Assembly: GCF_017875465.1 (NCBI RefSeq)
Contig: NZ_JAGGMQ010000002.1
Location: 62,001-126,000 of the forward strand
Reading direction: 5' to 3'
DNA: 64,000 bases
Source: Winslowiella toletana
GTDB lineage: Bacteria > Pseudomonadota > Gammaproteobacteria > Enterobacterales > Enterobacteriaceae
Made by a program: the position numbers and the translations under genes. The number at the start of each line of letters is the position of its first letter. Position 1 is the first letter of the stretch. Shown one piece after another: positions 17,162 to 25,157 of the stretch. The notes under the pieces were generated by a model that worked only from the letters and a program-made list of their open reading frames with translations, did not search any database and was not told the origin of the DNA.

Positions 17162-17974
17162 GTGCTGGATGTTCATCCCAGTGGCTTTTACGCCTGGTTT
17201 AAGCAACCGTATTCTCAGCGCCACCAGGTAGATCTGAGACTGACGGGACAGATCAAACAGTTCTGGCTGGAGTCCGGTTGCGTTTATGGTTATCGCAAGA
17301 TCCATCTAGACTTGCGGGATAGCGGGCAACAGTGCGGAGTGAACAGAGTCTGGCGACTGATGAATCGTGCCGGGATAAAGGCTCAGGTCAGGTACCGGAG
17401 CCCGCGGGCACGCAAAGGCGAGGCCAGTATTGTATCGCCCAACAGGCTCCAGCGACAGTTCAATCCGGATGCTCCGGATAAGCGTTGGGTAACGGACATA
17501 ACCTACATCAGGACCCACGAAGGCTGGCTGTATCTTGCTGTGGTTGTTGATCTGTTCTCACGCAAAATTATCGGCTGGTCAATGCAATCCCGGATGACAA
17601 AGGATATTGTCCTGAACGCACTGCTGATGGCTGTATGGCGGCGTAATCCCCAAAAACAGGTGCTGGTTCACTCGGACCAGGGCAGTCAGTACACAAGCCA
17701 TGAGTGGCAGTCGTTCCTGAAATCACACGGCCTGGAGGGGAGCATGAGCCGTCGCGGTAACTGTCACGATAATGCGGTTGCAGAAAGCTTTTTCCAGTTG
17801 CTGAAACGCGAACGGATAAAGAAAAAGATCTACGGAACGCGGGAAGAAGCCCGCAGCGATATTTTTGATTACATCGAAATGTTTTATAACAGTAAGCGTC
17901 GGCATGGTTCGAGCAATCAGATGTCACCGACAGAATATGAAAACCAGTATTATCAACGGCTCGGAAGTGTCTAG
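17162..17974 (+). CDS. IS3-family transposase OrfB
   Basis: The integrase-type catalytic part, with RWVTDITYIRTHEGWLYLAV (first Asp), LVHSDQGSQYTS (second Asp) and GNCHDNAVAESFF (Glu), the DDE triad of IS3 transposases. The reading frame extends upstream to about 17102, consistent with synthesis as an OrfAB fusion by -1 frameshifting rather than from its own ATG. It appears intact. Confidence 0.93.
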   Translation: MLDVHPSGFYAWFKQPYSQRHQVDLRLTGQIKQFWLESGCVYGYRKIHLDLRDSGQQCGVNRVWRLMNRAGIKAQVRYRSPRARKGEASIVSPNRLQRQFNPDAPDKRWVTDITYIRTHEGWLYLAVVVDLFSRKIIGWSMQSRMTKDIVLNALLMAVWRRNPQKQVLVHSDQGSQYTSHEWQSFLKSHGLEGSMSRRGNCHDNAVAESFFQLLKRERIKKKIYGTREEARSDIFDYIEMFYNSKRRHGSSNQMSPTEYENQYYQRLGSV

Positions 17975-17992
17975 ATTATCCGTGGCGATTCA

Positions 17993-18175
17993 GCCAAATT
18001 CGAGGCTATAAATAACATCGTAATGAACGGCCATAGAAAAAGGCATCTCAGCTTTAATCTGCACCTGCTCATCAAGGTCATCTAAACCAAGAGTCTGGTA
18101 AGCTAATGCCATGAGCATGTCGCCCTCAAAATCAGCTAACTGCAGCATGTCGGTTATGGTTGTCGAAAAAGTCAT
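17993..18175 (-). pseudogene. small plasmid gene truncated by the IS3 element
   Basis: ATG 18175 has AGGAGG upstream. The peptide is acidic (LADFEGDMLMALAYQTLGLDD) and stops at a TGA supplied by the IS3 terminal repeat, so its natural C terminus is lost. It is spaced closely after the next gene upstream (stop 18189) and is probably co-transcribed with it. Function unknown. Confidence 0.55.
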
Positions 18176-18188
18176 CAGTAACTCCTCC

Positions 18189-18530
18189 TCACTGATACGC
18201 ATAACGCAGCGTTGCTGCCTGATTCGCCAGCTTTAGTGCTGAGCGGCGAGCCTGGCTATACGAGCGAAACACTTCCCCTGGAGCGTTGAGTGAACCAAAC
18301 CGGTGATTGCCGTAAAAAGTGCCGGACCGAGTGAGTATGCCCGACGTCCATTTTCCAGAAGGTAACTGATGAATCTGAATCTTAAAGCTCAGTGAGCCGG
18401 CACGATTCGTTATCCACTCCTCTTTACTGTTTGCGACAGCGACGCGATCACACTTGGATATAACGGCAGCAGACAAACTAGAAAAAAAGGCTTTTATGGA
18501 AAAGGATGTTGCTAGTGAAAGGGTATGCAT
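18189..18530 (-). CDS. hypothetical plasmid protein (paralogue of the 18630 gene)
   Basis: A 113-residue protein of unknown function. GGAG precedes the ATG. Its C-terminal half (SYSQARRSALKLANQAATLRY) is weakly similar to that of the next gene upstream (KAAAKAAQLATSDAASLRVF), and both genes are preceded by the same GGAAACA...TGTTTCC hairpin leader, which points to a duplicated gene-plus-leader unit. No domain recognised. Confidence 0.6.
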   Translation of the reverse strand: MHTLSLATSFSIKAFFSSLSAAVISKCDRVAVANSKEEWITNRAGSLSFKIQIHQLPSGKWTSGILTRSGTFYGNHRFGSLNAPGEVFRSYSQARRSALKLANQAATLRYAYQ

Positions 18531-18550
18531 GGTGTTTCTCCGGTTGAGGG

Positions 18551-18583
18551 GGAAACACCTGCCCTGTCGGGAAGATGTTTCCC
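18551..18583 (-). promoter_or_regulatory. leader hairpin upstream of the 18189 gene
   Basis: GGGAAACATCTTCCCGACAG on the minus strand folds back on GGTGTTTCC. The same element, with GCCCTGTCGGGAA in common, recurs at 18997-19026 before the paralogous gene. Its shared position in two 5' leaders suggests post-transcriptional control. Confidence 0.5.
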
Positions 18584-18629
18584 GATGGGCATTCGCAGAG
18601 CGAATGTTATGGTTCAGACGTCTGTGCTG

Positions 18630-18977
18630 TTACATCTGAGCAGTGAACACCCGTAAAGATGCAGCGTCAGACGTGGCAAGCTGTGCGGCTTTCGCAGCAG
18701 CCTTATGCGTAAAATGCTTACCGTGCCGGCTGAAAATGAATTCATCACCGGGCTGGCCGTTAACCGACGTTCTTGCCATGACTATGGCGTGATAACGTTG
18801 ATCATCAAACCAGACGCGGGAATGAAACTCGTAATGACCGGAAGGTGAAGCGAGCCACGAAGTTCCTCTGAGCGCAGCCTTAAGGTCTGGACATTCAGAC
18901 GCAACACGGGTTGCAACTGACAGAACCAGATCGAATGGCAAACGTAGTTCTTTCAGGAACGAGCGGGTGATAGACAT
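18630..18977 (-). CDS. hypothetical plasmid protein
   Basis: A 115-residue protein starting at ATG 18977, chosen because GGAGAG lies just upstream; a longer open frame to 19130 runs through the conserved leader and is unlikely to be translated. Sequence includes RVWFDDQRYHAIVMARTSVN and an Ala-rich C-terminal helix. Related by eye to the 18189 gene. No known family assigned. Confidence 0.6.
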   Translation of the reverse strand: MSITRSFLKELRLPFDLVLSVATRVASECPDLKAALRGTSWLASPSGHYEFHSRVWFDDQRYHAIVMARTSVNGQPGDEFIFSRHGKHFTHKAAAKAAQLATSDAASLRVFTAQM

Positions 18978-18996
18978 AGTCTCTCCATTAAACAGA

Positions 18997-19026
18997 GAAA
19001 CATGTGCCCTGTCGGGAATGTTTCCC
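18997..19026 (-). promoter_or_regulatory. leader hairpin upstream of the 18630 gene
   Basis: GAAACATGTGCCCTGTCGGG then AATGTTTCC, able to pair GAAACA with TGTTTC. Second copy of the element at 18551-18583. Confidence 0.5.
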
Positions 19027-19091
19027 CGTAGGACGAAGGCCGAAGCCGGATGGTTAAATGTACCCTCATCGCCAGGCAGTAGGAGCCGTGA

Positions 19092-19214
19092 TTGACGATA
19101 TCTGCTTCCAAAGGTGAGCAGATGTACCACACTGATGTGTTCTCCCTTTCAGGCTACAGGAGTGTTATTTCAGCTACCCGAAGGCGGTCATCTCAAGCCA
19201 CTGACCATTGGTGG
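19092..19214. repeat. 123-bp direct repeat, copy 1
   Basis: About 90% identical by eye to 20883-21006, from TTGACGATATCTGCTTCC to ACCATTGGTGG. It lies in the leader of the 18630 gene and to the left of the integrase gene. Confidence 0.85.
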
Positions 19215-19265
19215 TTGTCCGAAGACAACGTAAGAAGCGTTTTAATAATAGCGCCTAAATAAGAT

Positions 19266-19283
19266 AAATGGCAAGAGCCATTT
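19266..19283 (-). terminator. hairpin at the end of the integrase gene
   Basis: AAATGGC-AAGA-GCCATTT, a perfect 7-bp stem abutting the integrase stop codon, with AT-rich sequence following on the minus strand. Probable terminator. Confidence 0.45.
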
Positions 19284-19284
19284 A

Positions 19285-20178
19285 TTAATCTTCATCATCA
19301 ACTCTGTTATAAACCCGGGCAACGTAAGCGCCACGTCCGTCACCGTGACCTAGATCCATTGAAACTAAGGCCTCAGCTTCTTTACGACTCATTCCATTTT
19401 CAAGGTGATAATTTACGGCATCCTGCGAATAAGCATACCTGAGGCTGTGTGGTGCATGTATCCCTGTCATTCCACTTTCACGTAATACGTTATGATAGCG
19501 ATCAAGCGCCTGATGAAGCGTTGGCTTGTCGATTAACTTTCCGTTATTTCCCTCAACGTATCGAACAGCGTCATTTAATAAACCAATGACTTTTTCTTTT
19601 TCAAAAATTGTCGCATCGCGTGGACGTCCGCCTTTAGTGCCAAAAACAACACGCACATTATCATTTCCGGCCTGTAAACTTTTCCTCCAGGTATTGAGTG
19701 ATTTGGCCGACTGAACGGTCTCCTCTGCGCGGAGACCAATATACCTTGCGAGTTGAACACTTATTGCAATCCCCCGATCCTTTTCTGAAACCAATGAAAG
19801 AATTTCTTTAAGACGTGAATCAGAAATCGCAACTTTAGTTCCCTCCCTACTGGCTCCTGAAATATTAAGCGCCTGGTTACTCAGTTTTTCATGCGTCGGA
19901 TTAGCAAGTACATTACGCCCTCCCTGTGTAAGAATTGATCGCAACGCAGCCATTTCATTTTGCAGCGTTCGGGACGATATATTTTCACCCTGACGGCTGC
20001 GGATATAATTTTCGATATGTTTTGTTTTAATATGGCTTACGTCCCGAATCTGAATATTAAGGTTTGCCAGTCGCTCCGAAAAGCGACTGGCAATCTTTGA
20101 ACGATCAGAAATCGTTTTAAAACTTCCTCCGCCCTGACGTGCGAGCGTGACGAGTTGCTTACCTAATTTTCCAGACAC
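19285..20178 (-). CDS. tyrosine recombinase / integrase
   Basis: A 297-residue site-specific recombinase. The catalytic residues of the family are visible: Arg in YIGLRAEE, Lys in VFGTKGGRPR, His-x-x-Arg in APHSLRYAY, His in MDLGHGDGRG and the nucleophile Tyr in VARVYNR. The start is GTG 20178, preceded by AGGAG with seven bases between; upstream in-frame ATG codons lack a ribosome site. It is bracketed by two 123-bp direct repeats (19092 and 20883), which may be its target or may be duplicated leaders. Confidence 0.85.
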   Translation of the reverse strand: MSGKLGKQLVTLARQGGGSFKTISDRSKIASRFSERLANLNIQIRDVSHIKTKHIENYIRSRQGENISSRTLQNEMAALRSILTQGGRNVLANPTHEKLSNQALNISGASREGTKVAISDSRLKEILSLVSEKDRGIAISVQLARYIGLRAEETVQSAKSLNTWRKSLQAGNDNVRVVFGTKGGRPRDATIFEKEKVIGLLNDAVRYVEGNNGKLIDKPTLHQALDRYHNVLRESGMTGIHAPHSLRYAYSQDAVNYHLENGMSRKEAEALVSMDLGHGDGRGAYVARVYNRVDDED

Positions 20179-20601
20179 TGCATATCTCCTTTCAGAACCC
20201 ACTGCTGTAGGCCGGCAACCCCACAGCAGTGTGACTCTGAATATGTACATATCTTCCCCGATGACACGGTTGCTTTTGCGCTTCCTGCGTCTCGACTGGT
20301 ATCTGTGCATCGGGGCGGCGAAATGTTGAGTTCTTGCGAGGCTCCCCAGGTCTCTGACCTGTTTGCGGCTTGCGCCGTGCTGACGTTAGTCAGTCTGCCT
20401 CCGTACACCAGTTTCCTGATGTCGCCATCGATACCGAGTCGATCATTCTCCTTCTAATAAAACGCCCTTAACGGGTTGATCGTTAACGTCGCGTTGTGGT
20501 TGATAAATAGCCAGCTGAGCACCTGAAAACACGTAATACGTGCACGTCAGATTGTACCGGCATGGTGAAAACCGCACTGTGCGTGGGTTTGACCGTTATG
20601 C

Positions 20602-20656
20602 GCTGCGCGCGTCACTTTGTTCTCGTTTCACTCGAACCAAAGTGACGCCGCGCAGC
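20602..20656. repeat. large GC-rich inverted repeat
   Basis: An 18-base arm (GCTGCGCGCGTCACTTTG) pairs with a 19-base arm having one bulged base, enclosing an 18-base loop that itself can pair (TTC with GAA). It could be a structured RNA or a DNA recognition site; orientation is unknown. Confidence 0.6.
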
Positions 20657-20882
20657 TTCATGCTCCTAATGCGTCTTCCGCAAGCGCCCAAATGTTCCAA
20701 ATGGGCTTATGCGTCATTGCAAAAGTCGTATGCAGCTCAGGGCGTATCCCTGATAAATCTCATAACGTAAGTGAATAAAGCATCGTTGAGGATGCCTTGT
20801 CTGAAGACGCCAGGCGTATGTGAAAGCCCAGGCTTTGGTGAGTGAACAAGTACCCCAATCGTCGCGTCGTAGGTGCGCATTG

Positions 20883-21006
20883 TTGACGATATCTGCTTCC
20901 AGGAGTGAGCAGATGTACCACACTGATGTGTTCTCCCTTTCAGGCTGCAGGAGTGTTTTTTCAGCTACCCGAAGGCGGTCCTCTCAAGCTATCGGACCAT
21001 TGGTGG
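20883..21006. repeat. 123-bp direct repeat, copy 2
   Basis: Second copy of the sequence at 19092-19214, in the same orientation, 1791 bases away. Differences are scattered single substitutions. Confidence 0.85.
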
Positions 21007-21090
21007 CCGTCATTAGACGACTTGTAACAGTTGAAAAGGTATCAATCAGACTGTAGAAATGTCAACTATGAATAGTCGAAAATACTAAAA

Positions 21091-21732
21091 ATGGAGCAAA
21101 TGGAATTTATGGACTGGCTGAGAAATATAGGTTTCTTCATCCCATTAATAGCTATAGTTGTTAGCTTAAATGCAAGACTTAAAACTTTTAACAATGAGAG
21201 AATATCAGTCTACAAGGACATGAAATCTCTTTCATCCGAACTGGAAATGGAAGGTTATGAGATAAAGGTAATTGATGATGAGTTAAAGAAACTAATAGTA
21301 CGAGAAGTAACCGGGATAGTTGAGATCACACCCGCAAGAAGATTAATGAAAATCCTTAGTTGCAACCCAAACCTAGACTCATTTAAAATAAAAAGATTGA
21401 AATCTTTGATTCGATCAATCCGCGAAACAGAGCATTTAAACAAAGAGGAAATAGCTGAGGTTAAATTTAATTTAAATAAAAAACTCTATAAGAAAAGTGC
21501 GAAAGAAGGCGCTATTTACATATTTGCATTTCTTATAGGGTATATAACATTCCTCTTCTCTGGATTGTCATCTCTTGCAGATAAGGATTATCTATGGGCA
21601 AGCATTCAAATAATCATGTCATTCGCACTGCTAATAGCAATGATGCTCACAAAGGCATCCTACCCAGCGCCATGGAATTACAGGAAACATAAAAAATTTA
21701 CTGACGAACTCAATTCATACAAAAGCCATTAA
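21091..21732 (+). CDS. hypothetical membrane protein
   Basis: A 213-residue protein with an N-terminal hydrophobic segment (residues 11-28, NIGFFIPLIAIVVSL), a long charged helical middle (about 30-140) and two membrane segments near the C terminus (IYIFAFLIGYITFLFSGL and IQIIMSFALLIAMML). AT-rich compared with neighbours, suggesting recent acquisition. Topology resembles small toxin or phage-exclusion membrane proteins, but no family is recognised. ATG 21103 is an alternative start. Confidence 0.6.
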   Translation: MEQMEFMDWLRNIGFFIPLIAIVVSLNARLKTFNNERISVYKDMKSLSSELEMEGYEIKVIDDELKKLIVREVTGIVEITPARRLMKILSCNPNLDSFKIKRLKSLIRSIRETEHLNKEEIAEVKFNLNKKLYKKSAKEGAIYIFAFLIGYITFLFSGLSSLADKDYLWASIQIIMSFALLIAMMLTKASYPAPWNYRKHKKFTDELNSYKSH

Positions 21733-21750
21733 AAAATACAAATAACATAA

Positions 21751-21799
21751 AAAACCACACCAAGCTGGAAATTGACATGCGTAAAAATGTTGTGGTTTT
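21751..21799 (+). terminator. candidate terminator
   Basis: AAAACCACA at 21751-21759 pairs exactly with TGTGGTTTT at 21791-21799, around a 31-base loop, just after the membrane-protein gene. Confidence 0.5.
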
Positions 21800-22029
21800 C
21801 TATTAAAAATACAGACGCACAACTCAAAATATATGTTGGTAGAATTAAAATAATACATCAATCAATAACGTATTATTGATGTTAAATATCAATTATAACG
21901 TTAACAACCTGTGTTGATAAAGATATGGGGCTAACAAAATATTCAGGCCAACCCTAACGCACCTTTATAGCTGAGTTTTGTAATTATATTTAATTTTAGA
22001 ACTAGAGCTGCCAGCAAATGAGCTGCGAG

Positions 22030-22890
22030 CCCTGACATGGGAATAAGCCCTACTTATGAGCCAGCAGGCGCGGTCGTGCGCAGAAAGATATCGAGTGGGA
22101 ATCCCCCCTACTTTTGCAGGAGTGAGCGGCCGGCCAGTCAGCTGCGCGCCGTCATATGGGAATCAGCCCTACTTTTGAACCGGCGGGCACGGCCGGGCGC
22201 AGAATGATATCGAGTGGGAATCCCCCCTACTTTTTAACCCGTGGGCACGGCCGGGTGCAGAATGGCATTGTGTGGGAATCCCCCCTACTTTTGCAGAAGC
22301 GAGCGGCCGGCCAGTCAGCCGTGCGCCGTCATATGGGAATCAGCCCTACTTTTGAACCGGCGGGCACGGCCGGGCGCAGAATGGCATTGAGTGGGAATCC
22401 CCCCTACTTTTGCAGGAGTGAGCGGCCACCCAGTCAGCTGCGCGCCTTCATATGGGAATCCCCCCTACTTTTTAACCCGTGGGCACGGCCGGGTGCAGAA
22501 TGGCATTGTGTGGGAATCCCCCCTACTTTTGCAGGATTGAGCGGCCGGCCAGTCAGCTGCGCGCCGTCATATGGGAATCAGCCCTACTTTTAACCGGCGG
22601 GCACGGCCGGGCGCAGAATGGCATTGAGTGGGAATCCCCCCTACTTTTGCAGGAGTGAGCGGCCACCCAGTCAGCTGCGCGCCTTCATATGGGAATCCCC
22701 CCTACTTTTTAACCCGTGGGCACGGCCGGGTGCAGAATGGCATTGTGTGGGAATCCCCCCTACTTTTGCAGGATTGAGCGGCCGGCCAGTCAGCTGCGCG
22801 CCGTCATATGGGAATCAGCCCTACTTTTAACCGGCGGGCACGGCCGGGCGCAGAATGGCATTGAGTGGGAATCCCCCCTACTTTTGCAGG
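22030..22890 (+). repeat. iteron array (15 copies, about 59-bp period)
   Basis: A repeated core TGGGAATnnnCCCTAC occurs about 15 times in the same orientation, at roughly 22037, 22096, 22158, 22216, 22272, 22333, 22391, 22451, 22509, 22570, 22628, 22687, 22746, 22807 and 22866. Between cores alternate two GC-rich spacer types (GCGGCCGGCCAGTCAGCTGC and GGGCACGGCCGGGCGCAGAA). The block 22390-22626 is repeated almost exactly at 22627-22863. These are initiator-binding iterons next to the Rep gene, probably a copy-control and incompatibility region. Open frames through the array are by-products of the repeats. Confidence 0.9.
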
Positions 22891-22925
22891 AGTGAATGGC
22901 CGGAACGTTTGACGTGAAATATGAT

Positions 22926-23618
22926 TTAAACACCGTTCTTTTGATAAATATTGAAAATCATTTTTCCATTATTATCAGCTTGATAGGTAACACTTAGCGG
23001 AGTTTTATCGTTAATTTGTCGCAGGGCTGGTTCAAGAAATGATCTTTTTAATTCTGCGCTATTGTTGCGCTGCGAATCTGGCAGCATGAAACGATCCGCC
23101 AACCACTCATGACTAGTCTTCCAGATCCCGGTGCTACGGAACTGGCATAAGCTTTCATACAGCCTGACAGTGCGGGGATTTTTAAGGCTTCCACAATCTC
23201 TAAGCGAGTAAGTGGTGAACTGGTTCCCTAAAACGTAAAGGTAAGGCATTACACGGGGATTAAATTCGATTTCCCATTGCCCCTTACTTGAGCGGCCACC
23301 GGCTTCAATCAACCAAGGTAAAGCTCTGATGTCATTGCGACCATTCTTCGGGTAAAACAGAATAGATGCGCGCGATAGCTCAATCACGCCCTCCTTCACG
23401 TCGCGACTAGCCTGATTTCGACTTATATTGAAAATGTCTTCGTAATCAGATACTGCCACGTTGAATACTGGGCTTGCATCATCATTATCATCTGTAAAAT
23501 ATGTTTGCATAAGGCATAACCAAAGAACACGTTTTGACTTCAATGAGAGATGATAGGCTGCTTCTGTCAACTCATTTGACTGTTTGACATTAATCTTTTT
23601 TTTCAATTGGTTAGCCAT
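22926..23618 (-). CDS. repA: plasmid replication initiator (Rep_3 family)
   Basis: A 230-residue initiator of the Rep_3 (RepE/pi-like) family, which binds iterons and recruits the host replisome. Features: an N-terminal winged-helix dimerisation domain (SNELTEAAYHLSLKSKRVLW, then YEDIFNISRNQASRDVKEG) and a second winged helix (NPRTVRLYESLCQF, HEWLADRFMLPD) for DNA binding. The ATG at 23618 is preferred to an upstream extension because the Rep fold starts there and the extension runs through iterons. Iterons occur both downstream (22030-22890) and upstream (23695-23815), which fits autoregulation and handcuffing. Confidence 0.88.
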   Translation of the reverse strand: MANQLKKKINVKQSNELTEAAYHLSLKSKRVLWLCLMQTYFTDDNDDASPVFNVAVSDYEDIFNISRNQASRDVKEGVIELSRASILFYPKNGRNDIRALPWLIEAGGRSSKGQWEIEFNPRVMPYLYVLGNQFTTYSLRDCGSLKNPRTVRLYESLCQFRSTGIWKTSHEWLADRFMLPDSQRNNSAELKRSFLEPALRQINDKTPLSVTYQADNNGKMIFNIYQKNGV

Positions 23619-23694
23619 ATACTTAACCTTGTATGGGTAAATATTTATACCCCACAATACCGAAGAATACACACAAGTCAACACATTAAATCTC

Positions 23695-23815
23695 GACATC
23701 CTGATATAGGGCAGATTCCCATACGGTTTAGGGCTAATTCCCATAGCAAGTAGGGTTGGTTCCCATATTAAGTAATGCGAATTCCCACATGATATAGGGC
23801 AAATACCCACAAAGG
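23695..23815 (-). repeat. iterons upstream of repA
   Basis: Five copies of the core on the minus strand (TGGGAAT or TGGGTAT followed by CCCTA), about 25-30 bases apart at about 23705, 23730, 23755, 23785 and 23805. They match the long array in sequence but not in spacing, and lie in the repA promoter side. Confidence 0.85.
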
Positions 23816-23960
23816 TGGTTAGTTTTGATAATCTTATCAATAGGTTACGCGACCTAAAAAGCCTTTAAAATACTTAAAAAACCCAAAAAAGCCTTTAAAA
23901 ATTATCACTGTGGATAAGTGTATAACTTCGCTTGAGCACTGTAACCGTCCTCGCTTCGCT
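23816..23960. other. candidate origin of replication
   Basis: Directly beyond the upstream iterons lies an AT-rich stretch with two near copies of AAAAAGCCTTTAAAA (about 23855 and 23890), followed by a perfect DnaA box TGTGGATAA at about 23931. Iterons, AT-rich repeats and a DnaA box together are the standard layout of iteron origins. Confidence 0.7.
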
Positions 23961-24122
23961 CAGCCGGTCAACCCCTCAGCGGCACAAAAACAAGTTTTGT
24001 ACCGCCTCACGGTTTCAGATTTAGATCGAGAGAGTTTCAGATTATCATCTATCGTTGACTACCGTTGACTTTGGTAGAGCAAGGGCAATAACCTAAGTTG
24101 AAGAACATAAAAGGGTTTGAAA

Positions 24123-24440
24123 ATGGCGCACAAACGAAAGATTTCTCAGGAAGAATGGGATCGTATTCTTCCGGCTATGGAAACCTTTGCGGATATAACA
24201 ACTCAGATAGCTTATCTGGTCTTGGTCAAAGATGAGAAACAATCAGACGTAGCTACCAACTTAGCGAGATCAAAACAAAATGTAGGCAATGCCGTGAAAA
24301 GAGTCTGGGACCTTTACACTGAACTTGAACATGCAGAGGGTAGAAAACTTCATTTCGTAAGTGTTTGGATCCCTGAAGAAGAGGCCATCAAAGTGAAGAA
24401 GATAGCTGCCCAATTTCCGATCAATAAACTCAGTAGCTGA
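24123..24440 (+). CDS. TrfB/KorA-like transcriptional regulator
   Basis: A 105-residue DNA-binding protein resembling KorA/TrfB repressors of plasmid backbones. The pattern AYLVLVKDEKQSDVATNLAR, then SKQNVGNAVKRVWDLY is the KorA helix-turn-helix region, followed by a C-terminal dimerisation tail (VSVWIPEEEAIKVKKIA). The ATG at 24123 is chosen over a TTG six bases earlier. Its position next to repA suggests it controls replication or maintenance genes. The doubled GTTGACTACC / GTTGACTTTGG at about 24053-24075 upstream could be its operator. Confidence 0.7.
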   Translation: MAHKRKISQEEWDRILPAMETFADITTQIAYLVLVKDEKQSDVATNLARSKQNVGNAVKRVWDLYTELEHAEGRKLHFVSVWIPEEEAIKVKKIAAQFPINKLSS

Positions 24441-24624
24441 TACAACCTACCCAGATTTAGTTACAACAATCTAATCACTTTGCATCTGTGTGCCAATCCT
24501 CAGCATCATGAATCTTTGAAGGCCACCCAGCCCGCCGACTAAATTTCCATCTGTTTCATAGGGCTGGCTTTGCTAATAGCTTTTAACATCCCCTACCACT
24601 TGCCAGTCTAATTCCTTCATATAA

Positions 24625-24644
24625 TACTGTACATAAAAACAGTG
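24625..24644 (+). promoter_or_regulatory. LexA (SOS) box upstream of umuD
   Basis: TACTGTACATAAAAACAGTG matches the consensus CTG-N10-CAG with flanking TA. It lies about 85 bases before umuD, so the gene should be induced by DNA damage. Confidence 0.85.
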
Positions 24645-24664
24645 TTTATCAAAAGGGGGAATGT

Positions 24665-24724
24665 ATGACCTTTCTACTACTAAAAATTATCATTTTAGGG
24701 CTTTTCACAAATGAACGGCGATAA
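24665..24724 (+). CDS. possible 19-residue hydrophobic peptide preceding umuD
   Basis: ATG 24665 with AGGGGGA a few bases upstream opens MTFLLLKIIILGLFTNERR and stops at 24722-24724, overlapping the start of umuD at 24711. The peptide is a hydrophobic segment with a basic tail. It may simply couple translation to umuD, or may be a membrane-active SOS peptide; neither is shown. Confidence 0.35.
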   Translation: MTFLLLKIIILGLFTNERR

Positions 24725-25157
24725 ACTTAGCGCACTCACCATCTTGTGCCCGCCGGAATCTTGCCCTCAGCTCAGAGTACCGCTATTTGCTGACCCATGC
24801 GCCGCAGGGTTCCCCTCCCCTGCCCAGGATTACGTCGAGTCAGAGCTTGATCTAAATGAACTCTGCATACGTCGGCGAGCATCAACGTTCTTCGTTCGTG
24901 CAAGTGGTAGCAGCATGCAGGAGTTAGGCTTATTTGACGGTGATGTTATGGTTGTTGATCGGGCTGAAGAGGCCTCTCAGGGCGATATCGTTATAGCTGA
25001 AGTGAATGGAGAGTTCACAGTGAAACGTCTCCAATTGCAGCCATGTCTCGCTTTGCTACCAATGAATCCGTCCTACCCGGTAATTTATCCTGAAGATCTG
25101 CAATTGCTCGGTGTGGTCACTTGGTGGTTTAACAGCACGCGAGCTCGCCGGAGGTAA
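24711..25157 (+). CDS. umuD: UmuD-like SOS mutagenesis protein
   Basis: A 148-residue LexA/UmuD-family self-cleaving protein; the cleaved form is the partner subunit of DNA polymerase V. Cleavage site Ala-Gly in CAAGFPSPAQDYVE, nucleophile Ser in RASGSSMQELG and Lys in GEFTVKRLQL are all present. An SOS box precedes it. Unusually, no umuC follows; the next 300 bases hold no gene. The umuC genes in the window (33967 and 49347) are truncated and far away, so this umuD has lost its partner here. Confidence 0.9.
   Translation: MNGDKLSALTILCPPESCPQLRVPLFADPCAAGFPSPAQDYVESELDLNELCIRRRASTFFVRASGSSMQELGLFDGDVMVVDRAEEASQGDIVIAEVNGEFTVKRLQLQPCLALLPMNPSYPVIYPEDLQLLGVVTWWFNSTRARRR

Larger units (their letters stand above)
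16764..17992 (+). mobile_element. IS3-family insertion sequence
   Basis: About 1.23 kb bounded by imperfect inverted repeats beginning TGAATCGCCACGG at 16764 and, on the other strand, at 17992. It carries overlapping orfA and orfB with an A7 slippery run at the end of orfA. It separates the truncated gene at 16121-16763 from the truncated gene at 17993-18175; no matching target duplication is visible, so a deletion or rearrangement occurred at an end. Confidence 0.9.
20179..21090. other. non-coding region with structured element and repeat
   Basis: About 900 bases without a convincing gene. It contains the integrase promoter, a large GC-rich hairpin (20602-20656) and the second 123-bp repeat (20883-21006). 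Short open frames here have no ribosome sites or protein character. Confidence 0.5.

Noticed and set aside
22156..22830. Open frames of 145 and 70 codons with repeated GISPTFEPAG-like peptides
   Set aside because: They run through the iteron array and owe their repeats to it; no ribosome site and no protein character.
22030..22890. Regularly spaced repeats resembling a CRISPR array
   Set aside because: The spacers are themselves two repeated sequences, not unique, and no cas genes are present; they are iterons beside a Rep gene.
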